Origin: Saccharopolyspora spinosa NRRL 18395
Lineage (GTDB): Bacteria; Actinomycetota; Actinomycetes; Mycobacteriales; Pseudonocardiaceae
Length of the DNA stretch: 64,000 bases
Assembly: GCF_000194155.1 (NCBI RefSeq)
Contig: NZ_GL877878.1
Span: 2,244,189 to 2,308,188, forward strand
Reading direction: 5' to 3'
Below are positions 27,183-37,144 of the stretch, one piece after another. The translations under genes and the position numbers were made by a program. Below the pieces are notes generated by a model. That model worked only from the letters and a program-made list of their open reading frames with translations, did no database searches and was not told the origin of the DNA. Each line of letters starts with the position of its first letter. Position 1 is the stretch's first letter.

Positions 27183-28394
27183 GTGACGACAGAAGCGTTC
27201 GTCTTCGATGCCATCCGAACCCCGCGCGGCAAGGGGAGGAACGGCAGTCTGCACTCGGTCAAGCCAATCTCACTGGTCACCGGCCTGATCGCCGAGCTGC
27301 GCCGTCGTTTCCCGGACCTGGACGAGAATCGGATCTCCGACGTCATCCTCGGGGTCGTCTCGCCGGTGGGCGACCAGGGCGCCGACATCGCTCGCACCGC
27401 GGTGCTCGTGGCGAAGATGCCTGACACCGTCGGTGGGTTCCAGCTGAACCGGTTTTGTGCCTCAGGGCTCGAGGCGGTCAACCTGGCGGCGCAGAAGGTC
27501 CGGTCCGGCTGGGACGAGCTTGTCATCGCGGGCGGCGTCGAGTCCATGTCGCGCGTGCCGATGGGCAGCGACGGCGGCGCCTGGTCGATGGATCCGGCGA
27601 CGAACTACGACACCTTCTTCGCTCCGCAGGGCATCGGCGCGGACCTCATCGCGACGATCGGAGGATTCAGCCGCGAGGACGTCGACGCCTATGCCGTGAG
27701 ATCACAGGAGCGCGCCGCCGCGGCTTGGTCGGGTGGCCATTTCGCCCGGTCCGTCGTGCCGGTCACCGACCAGAACGGCCTCCTGATCCTTGATCACGAC
27801 GAACACATGCGTCCGGGCACCACGCTCGAGTCGCTCGCGAAGCTGAACCCAGCCTTCAGCACTGTCGCGGGCCGAGGCGGATTTGACGACGTGGCGCTGC
27901 AGAAGTACCACCAGATCGAGAGGATCGACCACGTCCACACCGGCGGCAACAGTTCCGGCATCGTCGACGGCGCAGCGCTTGTGCTCATCGGCAGCGAGCA
28001 GGCAGGCACCGACCTGAACATGGTCCCGCGGGCCCGGGTCGTCGCGACCGCCACCTCTGGCGCGGAGCCGACGATCATGCTCACCGGCCCGACGCCGGCG
28101 TCGCAGAAGGTCCTCGCGACGGCGGGCCTGACCGTCGACGACATCGATCTCTTCGAGCTCAACGAGGCGTTCGCCTCCGTCGTCCTCCGGTTCCAGAAGG
28201 ACCTGCACATCCCGGACGAGAAGCTCAACGTCAACGGTGGTGCCATCGCGATGGGCCACCCGCTGGGTGCCACCGGCGCCATGATCACCGGGACCGTGCT
28301 CGACGAGCTCGAGCGACGCGGTGGCCGCTACGCACTGATCACCATGTGCATCGGGGGCGGGATGGGCGTCGCCACCATTATCGAGCGAGTCTGA
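27183..28394 (+). CDS. Thiolase (acetyl-CoA acyltransferase)
   Basis: A 403-aa thiolase that cleaves 3-ketoacyl-CoA to acetyl-CoA and a shortened acyl-CoA. The nucleophile Cys92 is in [10 protein letters not shown], His359 in [11 protein letters not shown], and the second Cys389 in [13 protein letters not shown] is also present. The GTG start follows the aminotransferase by 29 bases with GGAAGG upstream. It pairs with the downstream FadB-type protein, giving the last two steps of beta-oxidation. Confidence 0.94.
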   Translation: MTTEAFVFDAIRTPRGKGRNGSLHSVKPISLVTGLIAELRRRFPDLDENRISDVILGVVSPVGDQGADIARTAVLVAKMPDTVGGFQLNRFCASGLEAVNLAAQKVRSGWDELVIAGGVESMSRVPMGSDGGAWSMDPATNYDTFFAPQGIGADLIATIGGFSREDVDAYAVRSQERAAAAWSGGHFARSVVPVTDQNGLLILDHDEHMRPGTTLESLAKLNPAFSTVAGRGGFDDVALQKYHQIERIDHVHTGGNSSGIVDGAALVLIGSEQAGTDLNMVPRARVVATATSGAEPTIMLTGPTPASQKVLATAGLTVDDIDLFELNEAFASVVLRFQKDLHIPDEKLNVNGGAIAMGHPLGATGAMITGTVLDELERRGGRYALITMCIGGGMGVATIIERV

Positions 28395-28405
28395 GAGAGA
28401 CGGCC

Positions 28406-30550
28406 ATGAGCGGAAACATGATCAGTTGGGTCAAGGACGCCGACGGGGTCGTCGTGCTCACGATGGACGACCCCAGCCAGGCCGCCAACACCATGAACCA
28501 GCGGTACAAGGAGTCGATGGGTGCGACCGTTGACCGTCTCGAGGACGAGCTGGATTCCATCACCGGCGTCGTCCTCACCTCGGCGAAGAAGTCCTTCTTC
28601 GCCGGCGGCGACCTCAACAGCGTCGTCTCGGCGACACCCGCGGACGCGCAGCGTGTGTTCGACGAGGTCGAGGAGATCAAGGCGCAGCTACGTCGCCTGG
28701 AGAAGCTCGGCCGGCCTGTTGTCTCCGCGATCAACGGCGCCGCACTCGGGGGCGGCCTCGAGATCGCGCTCGCGACGCACCACCGCGTTGTCGCGAACAT
28801 ACCCGGGGTGATCCTCGGCCTGCCCGAGGTGTCACTCGGCCTGATGCCCGGGGCCGGCGGCGTCACCCGGATCACGCGGTTGCTCGGCATCCAGGACGGC
28901 TTCAGTACCGTCCTGGCGCAGAACACCCGTTTCCGCCCGGCGCAGGCGCTCGAACTCGGCCTCGTGCACGAACTCGTGGACAGCATCGACGCGCTCGTGC
29001 CCGCCGCGAAGGCATGGATCAACGCCAATCCTGGGGGCGGCATCGCGCCTTGGGACGTCAACGGCTACCGGATTCCGGGGGGAACGCCCTCCAGTCCGGA
29101 ACTCGCCGCGATCTTGCCGGAACTCACGTCGAACCTGCGCAGGCGGATCAGGGGCGCGCCTATGCCGGCGCCGCGCGCAATCCTCGCGGCGGCCGTGGAG
29201 GGCGCGCAGGTCGACTTCGACAATGCCTCGACGATCGAGTCGCGGTACTTCACCGAGCTGGCCTGCGGCACGGTCTCGACAAACATGATTCAGGCGTTCT
29301 TCTTCGACCTGCAGGCGATCAACGCGGGCACGTCGCGTCCCGGCGGCATCGACAGGACCACGTTCAGCAAAGTCGCCATCCTCGGCGCCGGGATGATGGG
29401 CGCCAGCATCGCCTACGTCTGCGCGAAGGCCGGGATCGAGGTCGTACTCAAGGACGTCGCGCTCGAGTCTGCCCACCAGGGCAAGGAATACTCCGCGAAA
29501 ATCGAGGCGCGGGCACTCGCGCGCGGGACGACCACGCAGGCGGCGTCCGACGCCCTGCTCGCGCGCATCCACCCGACGGCGGACGCGAAAGACGTCGAGG
29601 GAGCCGACCTGGTGATCGAGGCGGTCTTCGAGTCCGAGGAGCTCAAGCACCGGGTGTTCCAGGAGATCGAGGACCTCGTGCACCCCGCCGCGCTGCTCGG
29701 CTCGAACACCTCGTCGCTGCCGATCACGAGCCTCGCCCGGGGTGTGAAGCGCCAGGAGGACTTCATCGGGATCCACTTCTTCTCCCCGGCCGAGAAGATG
29801 CCGCTCGTGGAGATCATCCGCGGCGAGAGGACGTCGGACGCCGCGCTGGCGAAGGCCTTCGACCTAGTCCAGTGCATCGGCAAGACGCCGATCGTCGTCA
29901 ACGACAGCCGCGGCTTCTTCACCTCGCGCGTCATCAGCACGTTCCTCTACGAGGCCGTCGGCATGCTGGGCGAGGGGGTCGAGCCGTCCACCATCGAGCA
30001 AGCGGCTCTGCAGGCCGGGTACCCGGCCGGGCCGCTGCAGCTCCTGGACGAGCTGACCCTGACGCTCCTGCAGAAGATCCGTAAGGAGACCCACGACGCC
30101 ATCAGGGCGGCCGGTGGCGCTCCTCCCGACGATCGGGCAGGCGTCGTCATCGACACGATGGTCGAGCTCGGCCGCCCCTCGAAGGCGGCGGGTGCGGGCT
30201 TCTACGACTACGCCGACGGCAAACGGATCGGGCTGTGGCCGGGCCTGCGGGACGCCTTCGGGACGGGGACCGCGCCGGCTCCGCCGTTCGCGGACCTGAT
30301 GGAACGGATGCTGTTCATCGAGGCGATCGAGACACAGAAGTGCTTCGACGAGGGAGTGCTGAAAACCAGCGCCGACGCCAACATCGGCTCGATCCAGGGC
30401 ATCGGCTTCCCCGCGTGGACGGGCGGCGTGCACCAGTACGTCATCGGCTACGCAGGCGGCACTGCCGGGTTCGTCGAGCGGGCGGACGAGCTCGCGGACC
30501 GGTATGGCAAGCGCTTCAGGGTGCCGGACTCGCTGCGCGGTGCGCGATGA
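28406..30550 (+). CDS. FadB/FadJ-type enoyl-CoA hydratase / 3-hydroxyacyl-CoA dehydrogenase
   Basis: A 714-aa bifunctional enzyme. The N-terminal crotonase domain (about 1-190) contains the oxyanion-hole segments SAKKSFFAGGDL and NGAALGGGLEIALATHH and the catalytic region GLPEVSLGLMPGAGG. The NAD-binding domain starts at VAILGAGMMGASIAYVCAKAG, and the dehydrogenase core has EAVFESEELKHRVFQE, NTSSLPITSLA and GIHFFSPAEKMPLVEII. A C-terminal 3HCDH helix domain follows. It converts enoyl-CoA to 3-ketoacyl-CoA. ATG at 28406 is chosen over an upstream ATG that would overlap the thiolase. It ends tail-to-tail with the Lrp gene. Confidence 0.94.
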   Translation: MSGNMISWVKDADGVVVLTMDDPSQAANTMNQRYKESMGATVDRLEDELDSITGVVLTSAKKSFFAGGDLNSVVSATPADAQRVFDEVEEIKAQLRRLEKLGRPVVSAINGAALGGGLEIALATHHRVVANIPGVILGLPEVSLGLMPGAGGVTRITRLLGIQDGFSTVLAQNTRFRPAQALELGLVHELVDSIDALVPAAKAWINANPGGGIAPWDVNGYRIPGGTPSSPELAAILPELTSNLRRRIRGAPMPAPRAILAAAVEGAQVDFDNASTIESRYFTELACGTVSTNMIQAFFFDLQAINAGTSRPGGIDRTTFSKVAILGAGMMGASIAYVCAKAGIEVVLKDVALESAHQGKEYSAKIEARALARGTTTQAASDALLARIHPTADAKDVEGADLVIEAVFESEELKHRVFQEIEDLVHPAALLGSNTSSLPITSLARGVKRQEDFIGIHFFSPAEKMPLVEIIRGERTSDAALAKAFDLVQCIGKTPIVVNDSRGFFTSRVISTFLYEAVGMLGEGVEPSTIEQAALQAGYPAGPLQLLDELTLTLLQKIRKETHDAIRAAGGAPPDDRAGVVIDTMVELGRPSKAAGAGFYDYADGKRIGLWPGLRDAFGTGTAPAPPFADLMERMLFIEAIETQKCFDEGVLKTSADANIGSIQGIGFPAWTGGVHQYVIGYAGGTAGFVERADELADRYGKRFRVPDSLRGAR

Positions 30551-30576
30551 GCGCCGCCTCGGCACGGGGCCCGGGC

Positions 30577-31044
30577 TCAGGAGCGCGGGCGCCCCGATGC
30601 TCGCGGCGGGTCGGACTTGATGGTCAGCATTGGGAAATGCGACTGGAGATTCCCCAGGCCCGGCAGCGTCAGCAGCTTGTTGGTGACGAACGCCTCGTAC
30701 GCGGCGAGGTCCTTCGTCGCCACCAGCAACCGAAAGTCCGGCGAACCGAACATGCGCCGCGCCTCGATCACCTCGTCATGGGCGATCAGCTCCGCCTCGA
30801 ACTTCTTGGTGCTCGCCGGGGACTGGTCCTTGAGCTCGATCTCCACCAGCACCTCGAAGCCGCGGTCGACGGCCGCGGGCGCGATGCTCGCGTGGTAGCC
30901 GGTGATGATGCCTTCGTCCTCGAGTCGCTTGACCCGCCGGAGACAAGGAGAGGGCGTCAGCCCGACAGCTTCGGCCAGCTCGATGTTGGACTGCCGACAG
31001 TTGCGCCGGAGCTGGCTGATGATGGCGCGATCGATGCTGTCCAC
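30577..31044 (-). CDS. Lrp/AsnC-family transcriptional regulator
   Basis: A 155-aa feast/famine regulator. The N-terminal HTH reads VDSIDRAIISQLRRNCRQSNIELAEAVGLTPSPCLRRVKRLEDEGII. The C-terminal RAM ligand domain reads VEIELKDQSPASTKKFEAELIA and VIEARRMFGSPDFRLLVATKD. The family senses amino acids. A position convergent with the dialkylglycine-decarboxylase operon and divergent from the esterase suggests it controls one of them in response to the amino-acid substrate. GTG at 31044 gives the normal family N-terminus; no good ribosome binding site is seen. Confidence 0.88.
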   Translation of the reverse strand: MDSIDRAIISQLRRNCRQSNIELAEAVGLTPSPCLRRVKRLEDEGIITGYHASIAPAAVDRGFEVLVEIELKDQSPASTKKFEAELIAHDEVIEARRMFGSPDFRLLVATKDLAAYEAFVTNKLLTLPGLGNLQSHFPMLTIKSDPPRASGRPRS

Positions 31045-31255
31045 GCACCAAGTATGGCGCGATCGGGGGATCCGGCGCATGCGAGAGCCAAAAACGCTGC
31101 GAATCCGGAGGCGTCCGGCATCGGCACGAAGGTCTCACGTGGCCTGGGCGATGCAATGGTCGGCATCAATCTCGACGACGTCCCCGGGTCGCAGCGCCCC
31201 GCCGGACGCGGCTGGTGAACGGAAGCATCTCGATCTGGAGCCCCAGGAGTTAAAC

Positions 31256-32218
31256 ATGACGGACTTTCCCAACCTGGATCCCGAGCTGGCGGACGCCGTC
31301 GCCTCGATCCCAATTCTCGACCTCTCCGACATCGCCACCGCGCGCGCCCTCCAACACACGTCGACCCAGCCGGCGCTAGCGAACCTGTCGTACGACGGGG
31401 TCGACGTCCGGGTGGTGTCGGCCGCGGGGCTGGGCAACGCTCCGGACGTTCCGATCCGGCTGCTGACGCCGGAAGGTGCAGCTGCGCCGCTTCCGGTCCT
31501 GGTCGCGATCCACGGCGGTGGATTCGTCCTCGGGACCGCTCAGGAGTACGAGTACTTCTGCCTGGAGGTTGTCCGGGAACTAGGGATCGCGGTGGCGAAC
31601 GTGGAGTACCGCCTCGCGCCGGAGACTCCCTTCCCCGGTCCCTTGGAGGACTGCTACGCGGCGCTGAAATACGTCTACACGAACAGCGACGAGCTGGGGC
31701 TCGACCCGTCGCGTATCGCCGTCGGCGGATCGAGTGCGGGCGGAGGACTGGCTGCTGGCACGATCCTGAAGGCGCGGGACACTGGCGAGGTGCCGGTCGT
31801 GTTCCAGTACCTGATCAGTCCAGCGATCGACGACCGCCTCGCAACGCCGTCCATGACCGAGTTCGTGGACACTCCTGTGGTGAACCGCCGGACCGGTGTC
31901 CTGGCCTGGCAGAACTACCTCGGTGCCGACTACGCCGGGCCCGATGATCCACGGGTCTCGATCTACGCAGCGCCCGGGCGCGCGACCGACCTGACCGGCC
32001 TGCCGCCGACGTACATCGTCGCGATGGAGCTCGATCCGCTGCGCGACGAGAACATCGAGTACGCGCTCCGCCTGCTGCGCGCGGGTGTCAGCGTGGAACT
32101 GCACTCCCATCCGGGCACCTTCCACGGCAGCATGGAGCTGGCCCCATCTGCGGCGAGCAGTGTGCGGGCCCAACGGGAGGTCATCGATGCGCTGCGCCGA
32201 GGCCTGACCCCTAGATGA
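31256..32218 (+). CDS. Alpha/beta-hydrolase, HSL-type esterase
   Basis: A 320-aa esterase of the hormone-sensitive lipase family. The oxyanion motif HGGGF (in LVAIHGGGFVLG), the nucleophile Ser160 in GGSSAGGGLA, an Asp in MELDPLRDENIEYA and the His in GTFHGSM make a full triad. It would hydrolyse short-chain esters or a lactone. Within the island it could act after the Baeyer-Villiger enzyme, as an esterase does in the acetone monooxygenase pathway of Gordonia. That role is inference. AGGAG precedes the ATG. It is followed by transposase debris. Confidence 0.9.
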   Translation: MTDFPNLDPELADAVASIPILDLSDIATARALQHTSTQPALANLSYDGVDVRVVSAAGLGNAPDVPIRLLTPEGAAAPLPVLVAIHGGGFVLGTAQEYEYFCLEVVRELGIAVANVEYRLAPETPFPGPLEDCYAALKYVYTNSDELGLDPSRIAVGGSSAGGGLAAGTILKARDTGEVPVVFQYLISPAIDDRLATPSMTEFVDTPVVNRRTGVLAWQNYLGADYAGPDDPRVSIYAAPGRATDLTGLPPTYIVAMELDPLRDENIEYALRLLRAGVSVELHSHPGTFHGSMELAPSAASSVRAQREVIDALRRGLTPR

Positions 32219-32239
32219 GTGAGTCCTAATGGTCGTAGG

Positions 32240-32345
32240 CGATTAGTGATCGTTGACGGGGGCGTTGATGTGCCAGTTGTGCCAGCTGGTTGCGGCGAGG
32301 GCGAGCAGCCGTTGGGCGACTCGGGCCATCACGCCGGTGGGGTGA
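32240..32345 (-). pseudogene. IS982-like transposase, C-terminal scrap
   Basis: The minus strand reads HPTGVMARVAQRLLALAATSWHNWHINAPV and then a stop. This matches the C-terminus of IS982-type transposases, and the intact copy at 47.6-48.5 kb has FTRVAQRLLDMAAGIWH at the same place. Only about 35 codons remain. Confidence 0.6.
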
Positions 32346-32360
32346 TGAGGTGCCCTTGAT

Positions 32361-32400
32361 TTTCCGGACAATGGATCTACTAGGGTCCATTGTCCGGAAA
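32361..32400. repeat. Perfect 15-bp inverted repeat
   Basis: TTTCCGGACAATGGA at 32361-32375 is exactly complemented by 32386-32400, with a 10-base spacer. It lies between two transposase scraps, so it may be abutting insertion-sequence ends; a terminator or operator is also possible. Confidence 0.75.
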
Positions 32401-32570
32401 GTGAGGGAATAGGCCGGGACGCTCGGAAACTGGGCGGCTGCTTACCGGAAGAAGCACCCGGAGAACGCGGAACCGCTGGCCGTGTGCGAGCGGGCGCGGC
32501 TTCGTGCCAAGCTGGTCGGCGACGTCACCTACATTCCCACCACGGGGGGCTGGCTCTATCGCGGCTGGCC
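32401..32570 (+). pseudogene. IS3-family transposase scraps
   Basis: A reading [21 protein letters not shown] resembles the OrfA HTH of IS3 elements (the LRNWV region). A few bases later [17 protein letters not shown] resembles the start of the OrfB integrase core (GDITYIPTxEGWLY). The about 250 codons between are missing, so an internal deletion has joined the two ends. IS630 sequence starts directly after. Confidence 0.6.
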
Positions 32571-33509
32571 GTGCGGGCGCGGATTGTGTTGCGCTGCGCG
32601 GAATCCGGGGTGGTGTACGAGCAGGTCGCTGCCGACCTGGATGTGACCACGATGACCGTGGGTAAGTGGCGTAAGCGGTTTGCTGAGGCGAGGTTGGATA
32701 GGCTGGTCGACCGGCAACGGCCGGGACGCCACAAGGCTGATCTGGTGCTCACCGATGAGGAACGTGAGCAGCTTGTGCGGTGGTCGCGGCGGGCGAAGTC
32801 GTCGCAGATGTTGGCGTTGCGAGCAAAGATTGTGCTGGCCTGCGCTCAGCCGGGTGTGACGAACAAACAAGTCGCGGCCGATCTGCGGATATCTGCGAAC
32901 ACGATGAACAAGTGGCGCCGACGGTTCGTGGCCAACCGTCTGGAGGGCCTGATCGATGAGTCGCGGCCAGGGCGCCCGCCGTCGGTCCTGCTGTACACAG
33001 TGGAGGAGGTGATCACGGCGACGCTGGAAGAGACACCGAAGAACGCCACGCATTTGTCCCGGGCGTCGATGGCCGCCCGCAGCGAACTGTCGAAGTCCAC
33101 CATCGGGCGCATCTGGCGAAAGTTCGAACTCAAACCACACCTCGCCGACGGGTTCAAACTGTCCAGTGACCCGTTGTTCGTGGAGAACGTCGTCGATGTT
33201 GTTGGCCTGTACCACAACCCGCCGGAGAAGGCGGTGGTGTTGTGCGTGGATGAGAAATCCGGGATGCAAGCCCTGGACCGATCGCAACCGGTGTTACCGA
33301 TGATGCCCGGCATACCCGAGCGACGCAGTCATGACTCGCCCAAGCCTTCTGCACCCAGCTGCGACTGGATCCAAAAGCCCCGGCGCCGGCCTGACCCTCT
33401 ACGCCATACTCCGTTCCCTGCAAGGAATTCTCGCCTGCTGGACCGGCGCCTGCCCCACCTGCCACCGCAGAATCCCCTTACACAAAAAGACCTAACGAAG
33501 CCCTACTAG
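32562..33509 (+). pseudogene. IS630-family transposase, truncated
   Basis: The frame holds two HTH repeats ([20 protein letters not shown] and [19 protein letters not shown]), a linker with [19 protein letters not shown], and the first catalytic Asp in [21 protein letters not shown]. After [11 protein letters not shown] homology ends and unrelated sequence follows to the stop, so the second Asp and the Glu of the DDE triad are lost. The N-terminus is also not canonical. It is inactive as it stands. Confidence 0.75.
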
Positions 33510-34294
33510 GAGCCGGTGACCGCCGAGATGGTGGGGATCGACGCCAGTAGCTGCCGGGTGTAGGGATCCGCCGGCGACTCGAAGACCGACGCAGTGGGTC
33601 CGTGCTCGACCACCCGCCCCTTCTGCATGACCGCGACATCGTTGCACAGGCGCCGCACGACACCGAGGTCGTGCGTGATGAAGAGGACGGCGAGCCCGAG
33701 CGACTCGGCGAGCCCGCGCAGCAGGTTGAGGACCGTCGCCTGCACCGAGACGTCGAGCGCGGAGGTCGGCTCGTCCGCGACGATGACCTCTGGATTGGTG
33801 GCCAGGGCTCGGGCGATGCTCGCCCGTTGGCGCTGTCCGCCGGAGAGTGACCCCGGCTTGACGTCGAGCACGCTCGTCGAAAGACCGACCATGTCGATCA
33901 GCTCCGCGGCACGAGCACGCGCCCTCGTCCGGTCCATCCCGCCCGTCCGGAGGAGTTCCACGATCACCTGTCCGACGGTTAGCGAGGGGTTCAGGGCCGA
34001 TGACGGGTCCTGGAACACCATCTGCATGCGTCGTCTCACCGCGACCGGCCGCTTCCGCGGGAGGACCTCCCCACCCAGCCGGATCTCACCGGACTGAGGC
34101 ACGATGAGGCCGACCGCCGCCTTTGCCAGGCTGGACTTCCCGGACCCGGACTCGCCGACCACGCCGACGATCTGGCGGCGCTCCGCCGTCAGGCTCACGT
34201 GATCTACGGCCACGTGTGATGTGTCGGTCCTCCGGGTGAACCTGTTGGAACGGCCATAGGTCACGGAGACGTCGTCGATCTCAAGAAACGGCAT
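33506..34294 (-). CDS. Oligopeptide/dipeptide ABC transporter ATP-binding protein (DppF/OppF type)
   Basis: A 262-aa ABC ATPase: Walker [11 protein letters not shown]-loop [10 protein letters not shown], signature [15 protein letters not shown], Walker [13 protein letters not shown], and the switch His in ITHDLGVV. It lacks the long C-terminal extension with cysteines that its partner has. ATG at 34294 ([11 protein letters not shown]) is chosen; it overlaps the end of the upstream ATPase gene by 14 bases. It is the last gene of the five-gene peptide transporter operon and ends against transposase debris. Confidence 0.9.
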   Translation of the reverse strand: MPFLEIDDVSVTYGRSNRFTRRTDTSHVAVDHVSLTAERRQIVGVVGESGSGKSSLAKAAVGLIVPQSGEIRLGGEVLPRKRPVAVRRRMQMVFQDPSSALNPSLTVGQVIVELLRTGGMDRTRARARAAELIDMVGLSTSVLDVKPGSLSGGQRQRASIARALATNPEVIVADEPTSALDVSVQATVLNLLRGLAESLGLAVLFITHDLGVVRRLCNDVAVMQKGRVVEHGPTASVFESPADPYTRQLLASIPTISAVTGS

Positions 34295-35279
34295 GTTCCA
34301 CTTCCTGGTTGCGTGGCCAACCGCCGTCCTCGACGCGGAGCGAGAATGCCGCAGCCACGTCGTCAGCGCGAACACAACGAGCGATGTGTCGATCACCCTG
34401 ACCGACCCACGGCACCGCTCCACCCGTGCACTCAGGGACGGCCCACGGACACCGGGCTGCGAAGCGACAGCCGACGAGCTCCCCGTGCCGCTGGGGAGGG
34501 ATTCCCTCGATCGCGAACAGGGGCTCGCCCGGTCGACCGCCGGAGGGGCTGGACCTGAGAAGGCCCGCCGTGTAGGCGTGGTGCGGGGAGCGGAGAACCT
34601 CGTCCGTGGGCCCGACCTCGATCGTCTGCCCTGCATACATCACGGCTACACGGTCTGAGATCTTTGAGATGACGGCTAGGTCGTGTGAGACGAAGAGCAT
34701 CGCTAGCTTTCGTTCTTCGCGCAGCCCGTGGAGGAGATCGAGGATGATCGCCTGGGTGGTCACGTCCAGCGCGGTGGTTGGCTCGTCGCAGAGCAGGATC
34801 TGCGGCTCGCAGGCCAGTGCGGCAGCGATCAGGACACGCTGCCGCAACCCGCCGGAGAGCTGGTGGGGGTAGCACCCTGCGATGCGCTCGGCGTCCTTGA
34901 TCCCGACATCCTTCATGAGTTCGAGCGCACGACGGTCGGCCACCTTCCGAGGGAGTCCGTGATGCTGGATCAGCGGCTCACGCATGGTGCGCCGGATGGT
35001 GAAGGTCGGGTTGAGCGCCCGCATCGGGTCCTGGAAGATCATCCCGACTCGGCGTCCTCCCGTGTCGATCCGACCCGCCGCCAGTTCGATGCCCGACGGG
35101 AGAAGGCCCGCGATAGACCGGACTGCCAGGGTCTTGCCCGAGCCCGACTCACCCACCAGGCCCAAGCACTCGCCCACCCTGATGTCGAGTGCGACGTCGG
35201 TGACGAGTAGGCCTCGTGGCCCCGACAGGGTGAGGCCGGAGACGTCTACAGCCACGGGAGCATCGGCGTCAGCGGTCAT
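34281..35279 (-). CDS. Oligopeptide/dipeptide ABC transporter ATP-binding protein (DppD/OppD type)
   Basis: A 332-aa ABC ATPase: [45 protein letters not shown] and SHDLAVI. It has the oligopeptide-specific C-terminal extension with Cys ([15 protein letters not shown]) that in related transporters holds an iron-sulfur or zinc site. ATG at 35279 lies nine bases after GGAG; a TTG five codons upstream is an alternative. It overlaps the permease gene before it. It forms a heterodimer with the protein encoded next. Confidence 0.92.
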   Translation of the reverse strand: MTADADAPVAVDVSGLTLSGPRGLLVTDVALDIRVGECLGLVGESGSGKTLAVRSIAGLLPSGIELAAGRIDTGGRRVGMIFQDPMRALNPTFTIRRTMREPLIQHHGLPRKVADRRALELMKDVGIKDAERIAGCYPHQLSGGLRQRVLIAAALACEPQILLCDEPTTALDVTTQAIILDLLHGLREERKLAMLFVSHDLAVISKISDRVAVMYAGQTIEVGPTDEVLRSPHHAYTAGLLRSSPSGGRPGEPLFAIEGIPPQRHGELVGCRFAARCPWAVPECTGGAVPWVGQGDRHIARCVRADDVAAAFSLRVEDGGWPRNQEVEHAVS

Positions 35280-36138
35280 CGAGACGTTCTCCAATCAGCA
35301 TGAGGCCCGAACCGATGAGGGCGATCATGAACCCCGGCGCTGCGATAAGCCACCACTGTTGCTGCATGTACGGCTGTGCATCGGCGATCATCCCGCCCCA
35401 GTCAGCTGTCGGCGGCGGGATGCCGAGTCCCAAGTAGGACAGGGACGCCAGGCCTAGCAGAACGAACATCATGTCGGTGACCAACAGAGTCAACGAACTT
35501 CTAATCGCATTCGGACACAGGTGACGGACCAAGATGCGCAGGTGGGAAATGCCTCCCAGTCTGGCTGCGTAGATGAAGTCCTCGTTCTTGAGTCGCAGCA
35601 CCGTCGAACGCACGACGCGCGCGTATCCGACCCAGCCGACGATTGTGAAGACAATGAGAAGCGTCTTGACGCCACCGCCGGCAATGGCAACCAACGAGAT
35701 GATGAGAACATAGACAGGAAACGAAAGCACCAAATCGACCAAGCGCGTCACTGCGAGGTCCCAGATTGAGCCGAAATACGCAGCGACACCTCCCACCACG
35801 GTCCCGAGGATGAACGGGAACAGGGCCCCGAGAAACGCCACCCCAAGGTCGACTCGTGCCGCAACAATCAAGCGAGAGAACACGTCTCGACCTAGTGCGT
35901 CCGTGCCGAGCCAATGAGTCGAGGATGGACTGGCAAGCCGAGCCAACAGGTCTTGCTCGTCGGGGGCATGAGGGACGATGTACGGGCCTACGATGGCCAT
36001 CAATGCCGCCAAGATCACGATGGCGAGACCAAAACGGAAGCCAAAACGACCGACCGGCATCTTGGCGGAGGCAACGACCTCCTCGATTGCTTGACTCCCA
36101 CCCGCTTCGGCCGACGTGCTGGCTCTCAGATCGGTCAT
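35269..36138 (-). CDS. Peptide ABC transporter permease (DppC type)
   Basis: A 289-aa inner-membrane permease with six helices. It starts with the DppC/OppC-type N-terminal helix and the motif HWLGTDALGRDVFSRLI. The EAA loop is YARVVRSTVLRLKNEDFIYAARLGG. The C-terminus has GLGIPPPTADWGGMI. ATG at 36138 overlaps the stop of the DppB-type gene (ATGA), so the pair is coupled. Confidence 0.92.
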   Translation of the reverse strand: MTDLRASTSAEAGGSQAIEEVVASAKMPVGRFGFRFGLAIVILAALMAIVGPYIVPHAPDEQDLLARLASPSSTHWLGTDALGRDVFSRLIVAARVDLGVAFLGALFPFILGTVVGGVAAYFGSIWDLAVTRLVDLVLSFPVYVLIISLVAIAGGGVKTLLIVFTIVGWVGYARVVRSTVLRLKNEDFIYAARLGGISHLRILVRHLCPNAIRSSLTLLVTDMMFVLLGLASLSYLGLGIPPPTADWGGMIADAQPYMQQQWWLIAAPGFMIALIGSGLMLIGERLDDR

Positions 36139-37070
36139 GCGGCCCTCACTCTGGGATCGACGAGCGCCGACAGCGCGTCGGCGATCAGGCTGAACGAGAT
36201 CACGACAACGGCGAACAGAAGCGTGATCCCGTTGATCATCGGGTAGTCGCGCTGATTGACGGCCAGCACCAGACTGGACCCGAGGCCCGGCAGTTGGAAC
36301 GTATTCTCCACCATCACCGCACCGAATAGTAGGTAGCCAGCCTGAACGGAAACGATCGCGATCGCCGGAGCCGCAGCGTTGGGCAGCGCGTGGCGGGTCA
36401 AGAGACGCCCGCGGGGAACTCCCCGCGAGGCAGCAGCTTCTACATACCCCGATCCCAGCGACTCCACGAGGTTCGTGCGAAGCACCCGCACCTGCATGGG
36501 AGCCAAAAAGATCCCCAGGGTGATCGCGGGCAGCACGATGCTCTGTACATGTTCGAGCAGAGTTTCCCCGAATCCGCCAACGGGCAGCCAGCCCGTCGGT
36601 AGGGCTATCAGCCGTACGAGCATCAAGCCGCTCCAGAAGGTCGGAACTGCAATCGATGCCACGGTGAAAGCCCTGATGCAGGTGTCCACCCAGGTGCCCC
36701 GGTAGCGCGCCGCAAGAGTAGCCAGTGTGACCGAGAGCAGGATCGACAAGGTCAGCCCCGCCGTCAGTAACCATGCTGTGACCTCAGCCCGGTCGGCAAT
36801 CAGATCACCGACGGACCTGGAGCTGCTGTAGGAGCGGCCCAAGTCTCCATGCAGGACGTTCCAGACGTAGTCGCCATACTGAACCAAAAGTGGGCGATCA
36901 AGGCCAAGTTGGGCGTTCATCGCGTCCACAGCCGCCTGCGGAGCGTCGATGCCCAGCAGCAGCCGGGCCGGACTCCCCGGAGCCAAGTGCCCCAGCACGA
37001 AGGACACGGCGGTGGCTCCGAGGAGGAGTAGAAGCGCGCTCGCCAGGCGCTTCAAGCTGCCAGCTACCAT
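36135..37070 (-). CDS. Peptide ABC transporter permease (DppB type)
   Basis: A 311-aa permease with an N-terminal helix (LLLLGATAVSFVLGHLAPGSP), the periplasmic stretch LGLDRPLLVQYGDYVWNVLHGDLGRSY typical of DppB/OppB, and an EAA loop (VRVLRTNLVESLGSGYVEAAASRG). Six membrane helices are evident. It forms the channel with the DppC-type protein. It is separated by about 75 bases from the binding-protein gene. Confidence 0.92.
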   Translation of the reverse strand: MVAGSLKRLASALLLLLGATAVSFVLGHLAPGSPARLLLGIDAPQAAVDAMNAQLGLDRPLLVQYGDYVWNVLHGDLGRSYSSSRSVGDLIADRAEVTAWLLTAGLTLSILLSVTLATLAARYRGTWVDTCIRAFTVASIAVPTFWSGLMLVRLIALPTGWLPVGGFGETLLEHVQSIVLPAITLGIFLAPMQVRVLRTNLVESLGSGYVEAAASRGVPRGRLLTRHALPNAAAPAIAIVSVQAGYLLFGAVMVENTFQLPGLGSSLVLAVNQRDYPMINGITLLFAVVVISFSLIADALSALVDPRVRAA

Positions 37071-37144
37071 GCGACCCTCTTTTCTGTCGATCGTCGCCGG
37101 GAACGTCTCCGCTGAGTTTCCAATGCCACCGGCCCGGCCAAGTG

